Translations under genes and position numbers: made by a program
Part shown: positions 18,999 to 26,907 of the stretch, in pieces
How positions within the stretch are numbered: position 1 is the stretch's first letter
Layout: each line of letters begins with the position of its first letter
Notes under the pieces: generated by a model
What the model was told of the DNA's origin: nothing
The model's database searches: none
The model's input: the letters and a program-made list of their open reading frames with translations, nothing else
DNA from: Chryseobacterium sp. JM1
Lineage (GTDB): Bacteria > Bacteroidota > Bacteroidia > Flavobacteriales > Weeksellaceae
Length of the DNA stretch: 64,000 bases
Assembly (NCBI RefSeq): GCF_000737715.1
Contig: NZ_JPRN01000010.1
Coordinates: 1 to 64,000 of the forward strand
Reading direction: 5' to 3'

Positions 18999-19340
18999 AT
19001 GAAACCATTAGAATTAGTAAAAATTCTCAAAAGAGATGTCATCGAAGGAAATATAGAGTTGTATGAAAATTTACTGAATACTACAAATGAAGCACGAGAT
19101 CCAGTATGGAAAGGTATTCTACCCATGTATATAGAGTTTTCAAAAGAAGAAAGAGACGTTTTTTTAAAATTTTTACGAATTGTCGAAATTAATACTTTAT
19201 CACATGTATTAGGGATCTTAGATGGAAGTACCTATACTGCTGAAATAGATGATGATTTCATCCTAACTACAGAAAATAGCAATGAAAAAATTAATGAAGA
19301 TTTACAGGATTTATTCTTAGAATTAATTGAAGAAGAATAA
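18999..19340 (+). CDS. Probable immunity protein to the RHS toxin
   Basis: The protein has 113 residues, acidic and helical, without signal peptide, so cytoplasmic. It starts 33 nt after the toxin gene on the same strand, the standard place of the cognate immunity gene. Motifs such as DPVWKGILPMYIEFSKEERD and LRIVEINTLSHVLGILDG are visible, and the C-terminus is strongly acidic (DLQDLFLELIEEE). I do not assign an immunity family. Position is the main evidence. Confidence 0.65.
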   Translation: MKPLELVKILKRDVIEGNIELYENLLNTTNEARDPVWKGILPMYIEFSKEERDVFLKFLRIVEINTLSHVLGILDGSTYTAEIDDDFILTTENSNEKINEDLQDLFLELIEEE

Positions 19341-19452
19341 AGAATATTTTTTCAAATGTATTTAAGGTAAAACAGGATATTAATTTTCAATGCCCTGTTT
19401 TTACAATAGATTTAATTAAAAAATGAATAAAAACTTCACAAGATTTATTAAA

Positions 19453-19475
19453 TAATTCGATAGATATTGAATATG
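19453..19475 (+). repeat. 23-bp direct repeat, copy 1
   Basis: TAATTCGATAGATATTGAAT with the following ATG is identical to 20672-20694. Here it encodes the tail of an otherwise lost frame (NSIDIEYG, then INDA and a stop at 19490-19492), suggesting a fragment of an earlier immunity gene. The second copy is in the truncated gene at 20610. Confidence 0.7.
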
Positions 19476-19494
19476 GAATAAATGATGCATAAAT

Positions 19495-19821
19495 ATGAAA
19501 CTTTTAGAATTAGTTCAATATTTCAGAAGTGGAGGCTCTTATGAAGATTTTTGCCAAATACAATCTTTAGATACTGAATCTGAGGTGGTCGAAATTTATA
19601 TGGAGCAACCTTTAAAAATAGACAATAATTTGGCTTTTTTTGAAATAGAGAAAACAGAAGGTAACATAGAGTATTCTAATAATGGAATGAAATATTCTAA
19701 CTTGTTTGATTTTTATTACTTCTTAGATGCTATTGAAGAATCTAATACTGGTGATAATCATGCTTTGTCAAACGAAGAACTTACAAAAGCTCTTTATAAT
19801 TATGCATTAAATGATGCGTAA
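19495..19821 (+). CDS. Possible immunity protein, second in array
   Basis: The protein has 108 residues and is acidic (predicted cytoplasmic). Its start (MKLLELVQYFRSGGSYEDF) resembles the MKPLELVKIL and MKLTDLIEK starts of neighbours, a family-like beginning in this array. The remainder is rich in Glu, Asp and Asn with a hydrophobic segment FDFYYFLDAIEES. It is inferred to be an orphan immunity gene kept from an earlier toxin tip. No family is recognised. Confidence 0.55.
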   Translation: MKLLELVQYFRSGGSYEDFCQIQSLDTESEVVEIYMEQPLKIDNNLAFFEIEKTEGNIEYSNNGMKYSNLFDFYYFLDAIEESNTGDNHALSNEELTKALYNYALNDA

Positions 19822-19827
19822 TTAATT

Positions 19828-19862
19828 CCAAACCTGCCTTACAAAAGTAAGACAGGTTTGGT
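19828..19862 (+). terminator. Strong hairpin after immunity gene
   Basis: CCAAACCTGCCTTAC and GTAAGACAGGTTTGG form a 15-bp stem (one mismatch) around AAAA, followed by a short T-rich run (TTCTT). It probably ends the transcript after 19821. Confidence 0.65.
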
Positions 19863-19885
19863 TCTTAAATGCCAATTATTAATCT

Positions 19886-20302
19886 ATGTATAAACTATTA
19901 GAACCTGAAGTAGCAGGAGGACTAGGAGACAAAACTAAAATAGATAATTCTTTTTTCCCTCCATTAATTAAAAATCTCCATTATGAGTTTGATGGTTGGT
20001 TGGGGGATGATATTCTTGAATCCTTTCCGTGCTATATAGTAACCGAACAATTAAGAAAAGGAATAGAATCAGAGTACCTGACAGGAATTAGCTTTGACGA
20101 GGTTTTAATATCTAAGTCTGAAACTTTTTTGGAGCTTTATCCTGAAAAAGAACTTCCAAATTTCTATTGGGCAAAAATTCATGGAGAGGCTCATAAAGAT
20201 GATTTTTTAATCACCGAGCAAAATACTTTAGCTCTTTCTGAGAAGGCCTATATCTTGTTGAAAAAGTATAATATAAAACACGCTGATATTGAAGATATGT
20301 AA
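19886..20302 (+). CDS. Possible immunity protein, third in array
   Basis: The protein has 138 residues with no signal peptide. The middle carries FDGWLGDDILESFPCYIVTE, then ISFDEVLISKSETFLELYP, and the C-terminus LSEKAYILLKKYNIKHADIED. This layout resembles small immunity proteins of RHS/T6SS arrays that contain a FDEVxxSKSE-type segment, but I cannot name the family. It sits in the same array downstream of the RHS toxin. Confidence 0.5.
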   Translation: MYKLLEPEVAGGLGDKTKIDNSFFPPLIKNLHYEFDGWLGDDILESFPCYIVTEQLRKGIESEYLTGISFDEVLISKSETFLELYPEKELPNFYWAKIHGEAHKDDFLITEQNTLALSEKAYILLKKYNIKHADIEDM

Positions 20303-20309
20303 AGATTGA

Positions 20310-20580
20310 GTGATAAAAGTATTAAAATTAATGCTCTTATCTTTTCTCGCAAATGAAATAGCTTCCGATGCTAAATTTGCAACTGGTAGTTCAGATTTAG
20401 GGATTAAAACTCCAAAATTTGCCACTAGTTCTATATTGGTAAAATCTCCTACAAATTGGGTTTGGCATCATAATGTAGGCATTGGAATAATGCAATGAGC
20501 ACCAACAACTCAGTATTTCACTGAGTAGTATTTTTGGTAAACAATGCATCCGGATGATCTAGGGGTTATGCAGTTATGGG
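20310..20580 (+). pseudogene. Orphan RHS toxin tip, decayed (WHH/HNH-like)
   Basis: From 20310 the frame reads IKTPKFATSSILVKSPTNWVW then HHNVGIGIMQ and stops at TGA. Past the stop, in a shifted frame, the reading continues APTTQYFTE, a stop, then TMHPDDLGVMQLWG. W-x-HH-x-G-x-MQ followed by a PTTQ/HPDD tail is the end of WHH-type HNH nuclease toxins. The leader before it lacks an RHS core. It is therefore a displaced toxin C-terminus that has lost its body and gained a frameshift and stops. It indicates past tip exchange in this locus. Confidence 0.65.
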
Positions 20581-20609
20581 GAATAAAATCAATATAATAA
20601 GCAAAAAAC

Positions 20610-20741
20610 ATGAAGCTAACAGATTTAATTGAAAAAAATCAGCAGGGAAAGACAGAACAATTCTTAATAAGTAATTCGATAGATATTGAATATGACCTAT
20701 ATTCAGAACCTTCCACTAACTCTGGTGTAACTAGGAAATAA
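20610..20741 (+). pseudogene. Truncated immunity-like gene (43 codons)
   Basis: ATG at 20610 opens MKLTDLIEKNQQGKTEQFLI, then a stop at 20739-20741. The start resembles the immunity gene at 19495, and it contains the second copy of the 23-bp repeat. The rest of the gene is missing, so it is probably dead. Confidence 0.5.
20672..20694 (+). repeat. 23-bp direct repeat, copy 2
   Basis: Identical to 19453-19475 and lying in the truncated immunity-like gene at 20610. It marks shared ancestry or a recombination point between immunity modules. Confidence 0.7.
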
Positions 20742-20753
20742 TACCCGGCAACC

Positions 20754-21229
20754 ATGAAATCATCCCCTATGTACGATACGAAAATTTGGATTACGCTAAA
20801 ACACAGCTGTTTTTTTCTATCCATTCTTTGGCGATGTCATATTTCAAAAAATAAGGTTTTTTCCGATGTGGATCTCGGGCCTCATGCAGAACATATTCGC
20901 AAAATGATTATGGGTAACGATCCCCGAAATGATCACGAATATGAAGTTATCTTGATTTATATCGACACTGATGGTTGAAGACCAAGCAAATCTGTTATAG
21001 ACCTCAGAAAAATAAAGATGGATGGCAATACTTTTATGTTTTCCATATCAATGAAATCATGTATCACTTCAATGTGTCACAGCATAACAAAACAGATCTT
21101 TTCACTAAAGGAGCTATTCAAAAGGATAATATTATAGATATAGCAATTTTAAAGGAAAAATGGGCAAGAGATCATTTTGATATGTACATAGGACAAAAGC
21201 TATTGATGAAGAGTAATATCCAGTATTGA
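20754..21229 (+). pseudogene. Broken hypothetical gene(s) in immunity array
   Basis: Two successive frames are open: 20754-20978 (ending DVDLGPHAEHIRKMI then EYEVILIYIDTDG) and, shifted, 20975-21229 (starting at TTG, with QKNKDGWQYFYVFHINEI and KEKWARDHFDMYIGQKLL). The join at about 20975 overlaps by four bases without a normal start, which suggests one gene with a frameshift or two decayed genes. No family is recognised. Position after the toxin fragments suggests further immunity-module debris. Confidence 0.4.
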
Positions 21230-21307
21230 TAAGAATTGCACGCCAACAGAACATAAATAGCGTAATCCTTACTTATCAAATAGATTCGATGTTAGAACAA
21301 TGACTTT

Positions 21308-21539
21308 TCAGACCTTATCGACACCTGGACCTAATTTTTGCTTAATTCTTAAAATTAGTTTTTTCCATTCTGGCCGATTGAAATTCTTGGTTGAAAAGTC
21401 TTCACGATAAATTCCTTTGACTTCTTTATTGTTATATTTACATTATTTCAATAATTTATCATCCTGCAGTGGTATGGAGGGATCCTCTTCTTTTTGGTTC
21501 ATCCTTACTTACACGAACATATAAATAAACTGTTTTCAT
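21308..21539 (-). pseudogene. Relic of a second serine recombinase (N-terminal domain)
   Basis: Reading from 21539 on the minus strand gives MKTVYLYVRVSKDEPKRRG, the start of a serine recombinase including the catalytic serine in RVSK. The frame then breaks, and after in-frame stops it resumes as KGIYREDFSTKNFNRPEWKK, ending at a stop at 21308-21310. DFSTKNFNRPEW matches the DHSAKSFKRPEW stretch of the intact recombinase at 1-1586. Only about 75 codons remain, so it is inactive. It marks an older insertion in this region. Confidence 0.75.
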
Positions 21540-21590
21540 ATGAATATGTATTTAGCATTTTTAGTACATTTTCAAACATTTAATAAGTGA

Positions 21591-21710
21591 TTATGGAATT
21601 ACAATTTCATTTCCAAATTTAGTTCTTAATTTCTTTTCAGTTGCTTTCATAGCAACCCCAAATGTAAGAACTCTTTTGGTTTCAAACGTAAAACGTAAAT
21701 CATTCGCTGC
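21591..21710 (-). pseudogene. C-terminal fragment of unknown protein
   Basis: On the minus strand a frame without ATG reads DLRFTFETKRVLTFGVAMK then ATEKKLRTKFGNEIVIP and a stop at 21591-21593. It has coding-like composition but no start or upstream body. I do not recognise the family. It may belong to the same decayed element as the recombinase relic. Confidence 0.3.
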
Positions 21711-21943
21711 TTTTCGTCAGGAAATGATATTTAAGTAACAATGCTATTAAGACCTACATCTCACAAGTGCCAGTCTCGTCTAAAAAATAGAGCAAAACCC
21801 CATTGCACATAGCATCTTTTCAAATTAAGATTACGGTAAGCCGTAAAAGTCTTTAGGTATTTAGGCTTAAATTAGTTCAAAAAAAATAAATCATTACTAT
21901 TCGCGGATTGATAATACTTGTGTATCCTTTATAAGATGGAAGA

Positions 21944-21951
21944 TAATTTTG
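21944..21951 (+). promoter_or_regulatory. Candidate -7 box for SIR2-Ago gene
   Basis: TAATTTTG fits TAnnTTTG, with a TTG at 21918-21920, 23 bases upstream of the box, as a weak -33 match. It lies about 80 bp before the start at 22031. It is a motif match only. Confidence 0.35.
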
Positions 21952-22030
21952 GTATATTTATGTGAACTAAAATTTATTATTTATAAAAGATTTTTACAAT
22001 ACTTCAGAGTTACAACACCTATAAAATTTA

Positions 22031-25000
22031 ATGGAAGAAAATTTATATTTAGAATACGATGCGTTTTTAAGATCAGTAAAACGAAATGTTGATGTACCCC
22101 ATTCATTCCTACTTGGAGCAGGAGCCTCGATTAGCTCTGGTATTCAATCTGCTTATGATTGTATTTGGGAATGGAAAAGGGACATTTACATTACTAAAAA
22201 CATAAATGCTGCAGAATATTACAAGAATCACAAAAACGAAACAGTAAGAAAGAGTATTCAAAAGTGGCTGGACAATCATGGCAATTATCCTATACTTGAC
22301 GCTGCTGAGGAATACACTTTCTATGCAGAGAAAGCTCACCCCATTGCAGATGATCGAAGAAAATATTTCTTCAGTTTGATCGAAAATAAAGAACCTTATA
22401 TTGGATACAAACTGTTGTGTTTTTTGGCTTCACAAGGAATTGTAAAATCGGTATGGACGACAAACTTTGACGGACTGATAGTTCGCGCAGCCCATCAAAA
22501 TAACCTTACGCCTATTGAGATCACCTTAGATAATGCAGAACGAATATTTAGAAATCAAAGTACAAAAGAATTGCTATGTATAGCCTTACATGGAGATTAT
22601 AAATATTCAACGCTAAAAAACACAGATACAGAGCTTGATAATCAGCATGAAATATTTCAGGAACATTTAGGGAATTACCATGTTGACAAAAACTTTATTG
22701 TAGCGGGTTACAGTGGCCGAGACAAATCGCTAATGGATGCCTTAAAAGCTGCTTATTCAAAAAAGGGTTCCGGGCGTCTTTACTGGTGTGGCTATGGTGA
22801 AAAAATAAATAGCGAGGTAAAAGACTTGCTTAAATATATTAGAGCTTCAGGTAGAGAAGCCTATTATATTGCAACTGACGGATTTGATAAAATGCTAATT
22901 CACTTATCAAAGGCAATATTTGAAGATAGCCAAGAGCTTTCTGAAAAAATTCAAAAAATCCTTGAAAGCACCAATCAAACCGAAACATTCAATACAGAGT
23001 TCAAGCTTGAATTCAAGAAAACGGACAAGTATATTAAAAGTAACCTTCATCCAATTGTATTCCCGAAAGAAGTATTTCAACTTCAAATAGAGTATGGTAA
23101 TGAAAAGCCTTGGAGCTTCCTCAAAACTCTAACTACTCAAACAAATATTTCTGCTGTACCATTTAAAGGAAATGTCTACGCATTAGGAACATTGAGTGAG
23201 ATAAACTCAATTTTTAAGCCATATCTAAAGTCGGAAGTAAAAAGAGAGGCGATTTCCCGCTTTGACATAGAAAATGTTACAGCTTTTAAAAATCTAATGC
23301 TTACAGCTATTTCAAAATATTTCTGCTATACTAAAGAAGTAAATTCCAATTATAAAGACAAAATATGGTTAAAAAACATTCTCAGTAAAGTCGGAGATAT
23401 CACTGTTCACAAGGCAATTTTTATTTCTCTTTATTTCGACAAAAATTCTCACTTTGGATATATGGCTTTTGCACCAACTGTATATTTGGACTCAGATTGT
23501 GAAATAGAGAAAAGTCAAAAACAGAGTATTAGTAAAAATTTGCTTGAGAAATTGTACAACAATAAATATAATGAAGAATTAGAACTGTGGAATGGGATCT
23601 TATTTAACCATAAAAAAGTAAAATTTGAGTACCCTCCATTATCGGGGACAGGATTTGAGTTTCAGATCAGTTCTAATACAGCATTTGGAGAAATTGATGT
23701 GATAGATAATAAATATCGATCATACGTTCCTCAAAATTATGATAATAAGCAAACACAATTTCGAGGAATTCAGTTTTTGGAACCACAACTCATATTTAAA
23801 AATATTGCGACTAATAGCGATTTTAAAGATTACCATCCTATGCGCGGTTTAATTAATAACCGTCCTTACGATGTGAATCTTAATGGAATAATACATTCCA
23901 ATGAAATTAATCTTTCAATCATCTGTTCACAAAAATACGGGGAAAGATTATTTGCATTCCTGACCCAACTCAATTCAAAACATTCCACTGAGAATATTAA
24001 TACCGACTATCTTATTGACTATCCTGGTTTCTTATCAGCTTTTAATCTTCCTATAAACATACCTGCTACCAATGATGATGCTTCATGGATGGATATCAAT
24101 TTTGTAGCTGATAACTCCAAGGAGACTCATGAAAATGCCATAAGGCTGGCAAGAGCGATAACCAATAAAATCGAGAAGATCTCTGCGATTCAAAGCGCCA
24201 GTACTATCGTAATTTTTATTCCATTTGAATGGCAGCCTTTTGAAACGTATATTAATGAAATAGAAACTTTTGATCTCCACGATTATATCAAAGCATTTTC
24301 AGCCTCAAAAGGCATATCAACGCAACTGATCAGAGAAGACACATTGGATGACAAGCTTAAGTGTCAGATATACTGGTGGCTTTCGTTATCTTTTTATGTT
24401 AAATCTTTACGGACTCCTTGGATACTAAACAATCAAGAACGAAAAACCGCTTACGCAGGAATCGGTTACAGTATTTCAAAAGTTAAAAATAAATCAGAGA
24501 TTGTTATTGGATGTAGCCACATTTATGATTCAAACGGTCAAGGATTAAAATACAGACTTTCAAAAATAGATAATTATTTTTTGGACAAACAGAACAATCC
24601 TTATTTGTCATATAAAGATGCTTTTCAATTCGGAGTCTCGATTAGAGAATTATTTTACCAGTCATTGGATTCACTACCAGAAAGAGTTGTTATCCATAAA
24701 AGGACTAAGTTTACTGAGGATGAAATAAATGGTATTAAGGCCAGTTTAAATCAGGCTGGTATAAAGAAAATTGATCTAATTGAAATCAATTATGATATTG
24801 ATGCAAAATTTGTCGCAATGAATGTTTTTGATAATAAATTGCAAGTTGACAAATTCCCAATCTCTAGGGGAACCTGCATAGTGACCAACAAGCGAACCGC
24901 ATTACTCTGGACACATGGTATTGTGCCTTCCGTAAAACAGCCAAACTATAAATTCTACTTAGGTGGTAGAAGTATTCCAGCTCCAATAAAAATAACAAAA

Positions 25001-25189
25001 CATCATGGGGAATCCAACATAGATGTCATCGCTTCCGAAATTTTAGGCTTAACAAAAATGAACTGGAACTCACTTGATCTCTATTCCAAGCTCCCATCAA
25101 CAATTGATTCCTCTAATCAAATTGCAAAAATCGGCAAATTACTTTCAAGATTTGAAGGGCGAAGCTATGATTACAGATTATTTATATAA
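22031..25189 (+). CDS. Single-chain SIR2-APAZ-short Argonaute (MID-PIWI) defence protein
   Basis: The protein has 1052 residues. The N-terminal SIR2 NADase-type domain (1 to about 310) shows LLGAGAS (27-33), WTTNFDGL (N145), ALHGDY (H187) and VAGYSGRD (224-231). Residues about 330-560 fit an APAZ-like module by position. From about 580, IQFLEPQLIF and YHPMRGLINNRPYD start the pAgo part. A MID domain has H750, K754, Q765 and K791 in the spacing expected for a guide 5'-phosphate pocket. PIWI starts AYAGIGYSIS, where the first catalytic Asp is absent, and ends LTKMNWN, so slicing is unlikely. Short pAgo-SIR2 systems use guide RNA to sense invader DNA, then deplete NAD and kill or arrest the cell. 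Here both halves are in one polypeptide. It is the last gene before attR and has no partner gene. The function is inferred from domains. Confidence 0.88.
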   Translation: MEENLYLEYDAFLRSVKRNVDVPHSFLLGAGASISSGIQSAYDCIWEWKRDIYITKNINAAEYYKNHKNETVRKSIQKWLDNHGNYPILDAAEEYTFYAEKAHPIADDRRKYFFSLIENKEPYIGYKLLCFLASQGIVKSVWTTNFDGLIVRAAHQNNLTPIEITLDNAERIFRNQSTKELLCIALHGDYKYSTLKNTDTELDNQHEIFQEHLGNYHVDKNFIVAGYSGRDKSLMDALKAAYSKKGSGRLYWCGYGEKINSEVKDLLKYIRASGREAYYIATDGFDKMLIHLSKAIFEDSQELSEKIQKILESTNQTETFNTEFKLEFKKTDKYIKSNLHPIVFPKEVFQLQIEYGNEKPWSFLKTLTTQTNISAVPFKGNVYALGTLSEINSIFKPYLKSEVKREAISRFDIENVTAFKNLMLTAISKYFCYTKEVNSNYKDKIWLKNILSKVGDITVHKAIFISLYFDKNSHFGYMAFAPTVYLDSDCEIEKSQKQSISKNLLEKLYNNKYNEELELWNGILFNHKKVKFEYPPLSGTGFEFQISSNTAFGEIDVIDNKYRSYVPQNYDNKQTQFRGIQFLEPQLIFKNIATNSDFKDYHPMRGLINNRPYDVNLNGIIHSNEINLSIICSQKYGERLFAFLTQLNSKHSTENINTDYLIDYPGFLSAFNLPINIPATNDDASWMDINFVADNSKETHENAIRLARAITNKIEKISAIQSASTIVIFIPFEWQPFETYINEIETFDLHDYIKAFSASKGISTQLIREDTLDDKLKCQIYWWLSLSFYVKSLRTPWILNNQERKTAYAGIGYSISKVKNKSEIVIGCSHIYDSNGQGLKYRLSKIDNYFLDKQNNPYLSYKDAFQFGVSIRELFYQSLDSLPERVVIHKRTKFTEDEINGIKASLNQAGIKKIDLIEINYDIDAKFVAMNVFDNKLQVDKFPISRGTCIVTNKRTALLWTHGIVPSVKQPNYKFYLGGRSIPAPIKITKHHGESNIDVIASEILGLTKMNWNSLDLYSKLPSTIDSSNQIAKIGKLLSRFEGRSYDYRLFI

Positions 25190-25679
25190 CTGAATTTGTT
25201 TTGTCTTCTTAAGGCTGTATACTTAAAATATAAAAGTTTAAGTATTCTAATCTTCACTGAAAAACAACCATGATAGCATCCAGCAGTAAAATTCCATTAG
25301 TGTGCTTACATTTATTGATGGAGAATCATAAAGCTTGGATGAAATAATTTCTAAAAACAGACCTCATAAAATCTCATAAATTTCATCGCTCAAAGTGGGA
25401 ATGGTAATAACTTATAGTTATGCTTTAAGAATTTACTTAAAATATTTATTATTCCATAAGCAATAGTTAAAGCAGAAAATCCATCCTATGGAAAAATGGA
25501 TTTTCGAATGATGGATTTTGATATTTTAACTGACTAATAATTACCCCTGAAAATTTAACAGATACAAACAAAGAAAAAGGTTTCACCTTTAAAAATACAT
25601 TACATTATGAATCAAACAGTTAATGAACTTAATTCCATTAAATCAATTATAAAAGTGTTCGAAGATAGTCCTGTTAAGT
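25190..25679. other. Intergenic, 490 bp, to the right element end
   Basis: AT-rich, no clear gene. A 23-codon frame at 25606-25677 (MNQTVNELNSIKSIIKVFED) ends just before attR. A related reading (GIKSAIKVFDN) occurs near 29,430, so it may be a remnant of a host or element gene interrupted at the junction. Confidence 0.35.
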
Positions 25680-25712
25680 GACGGTCTCAGGTTCGAATCC
25701 TGACGCGCTCAC
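25680..25712 (+). other. attR: right 33-bp direct repeat
   Basis: Identical to 27-59. To its left is element DNA, to its right a tRNA-type terminator and tandem tRNA-tail units, as expected for the host side of a tRNA 3' end. It marks the right end of the element carrying the defence and RHS genes. Confidence 0.7.
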
Positions 25713-25714
25713 TT

Positions 25715-25749
25715 AAAAAGACTCACAATTTTTATTGTGAGTCTTTTTT
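25715..25749 (+). terminator. Terminator in array 1, unit 1
   Basis: AAAAAGACTCACAAT and ATTGTGAGTCTTTTTT form a 15-bp stem followed by a T-run, a rho-independent terminator of the tRNA type. A near-identical copy follows unit 2 at about 25843-25877. Confidence 0.85.
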
Positions 25750-26138
25750 GTTGTATACTATATCAATAAAGGCAAACCTAGATAGAGCATCCCGATTTTG
25801 TAATCGGGACAGTCTCAGGTTCGAATCCTGACGCGCTCACTTAAAAAGACTCACAATTTTTATTGTGAGTCTTTTTTGTTGTATACTATCTCAATAAAGG
25901 CAAACCTAGATAGAGCATCCCGATTTTTAATCGGGACGGTCTCAGGTTCGAATCCTTTCTCGCTCTTAAGGAGACACGATTTAATGTCTATTTTCAGAAG
26001 TTCAACCTTACCCTTAAGGCCTCGATGTTTTTTTTGGCTCATTCTAATTTTTTGACATGCAATACAGAAAGTCCAATATAACTGCTACTTCTTCATCACT
26101 CCCATTGAATCTTAACTAACAATGAGATTCGGTTTTTA

Positions 26139-26843
26139 CTATTTTGAAGTAATTGTTTCCAAATAATTCAGCCAGTTTTCCCTGTAACTGATTCCAATGG
26201 GAATTTCTATGGAATTTATTTCAATTTCGTTTTTAGTATAAGCAGTCATTTTTTTTGCCTGAATAATAAATGAACGATGAATTCGAATAAAATCAGAATT
26301 CAATAATTTTTCAAAAACCGAGATATTCTGTTTTATATGATGCGATTTTCCATTTTCCAAATGAATCGTTATATAATCTTTCAGGCTTTCGATATACATA
26401 ACTTCATTAAAGATAATTTTAATATGTCTATTGCCGCTTGTTACAAAAATATGATCTTCAGATTCTGCATGAACTTCTTTCTTTGGAGTTTGAAGCTGTT
26501 TAAATTTTTCTATTGAAACAAAAAAGCGGTCAAAAGTAATGGGTTTCAAAAGATAATCGATCACATTAAGTTCGTAGCCTTCAATCGCATATTCTCTGTA
26601 AGCTGTTGTAAAAATTACTTTAGGCGGATTTTTTAATTTTTTCAAGAAATCATTTCCTTTCAGTAAAGGCATTTCAATATCTAAGAAGATTAAATCAACA
26701 GAATTACACTCTAAAAAGGAATATGCTTTTAATGCATTTTCAAAAGAATCTATTAACTCAAAACTTTCAAAATTTGCCAAATGAGAAGTAATTAATTCTC
26801 TTGCCAAAGGTTCGTCGTCAATAATAATACATCTGTGTTTCAT
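26139..26843 (-). CDS. LytTR-family response regulator
   Basis: The protein has 234 residues. The receiver domain has IIDDEPLAREL (D9, D10), the phosphorylation site FLDIEMP (D55) and TTAYREYAIEGYELNVIDYLLKP. A LytTR DNA-binding domain (from about 130) carries VMYIESLKDYITIHLENG and FIRIHRSFII. It is co-directional with and about 65 nt after the histidine kinase, forming a two-component system that senses a membrane signal and controls unknown targets. Confidence 0.93.
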   Translation of the reverse strand: MKHRCIIIDDEPLARELITSHLANFESFELIDSFENALKAYSFLECNSVDLIFLDIEMPLLKGNDFLKKLKNPPKVIFTTAYREYAIEGYELNVIDYLLKPITFDRFFVSIEKFKQLQTPKKEVHAESEDHIFVTSGNRHIKIIFNEVMYIESLKDYITIHLENGKSHHIKQNISVFEKLLNSDFIRIHRSFIIQAKKMTAYTKNEIEINSIEIPIGISYRENWLNYLETITSK

Positions 26844-26907
26844 TCGAGATAAGTAGTTTGAAATTCTAAAAGCTAATTTAATGGTTTTGAATGGTCTATT
26901 GGCGGTC

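Larger units (their letters stand above)
21230..22030. other. Degraded mobile-element stretch, about 800 bp
   Basis: Apart from the two minus-strand fragments above, this stretch has no gene. It ends with an AT-rich leader to the SIR2-Argonaute gene that contains a candidate -7 box at 21944. Confidence 0.5.
25680..25967 (+). repeat. Tandem array 1 of tRNA-Lys 3' parts with terminators
   Basis: Three units: 25680-25711 (core only), 25781-25839 and 25909-25967 (128 bp apart). The last two start at GATAGAGCAT and lack the tRNA 5' strand. Unit 2 has TTTTGTAA in the anticodon loop (one extra base), and the last unit is degenerate from AATCCTTTCTCG on. A GACTCACAAT/ATTGTGAGTC hairpin follows each of the first two. 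No unit is a complete tRNA. Spacers are nearly identical to one another and related to those in array 2 at 37.6 kb. Confidence 0.85.

Noticed and set aside
25680..25967. Array as a CRISPR
   Set aside because: Units of 60 bp are tRNA parts with terminators, spacers are nearly identical to each other, and no cas gene is near.
25860..26042. A minus-strand 60-codon frame containing GFEPETVPIKNRDALS
   Set aside because: It is the antisense of a tRNA-tail unit and its flank, so it is a product of the repeated sequence, not a supported gene.
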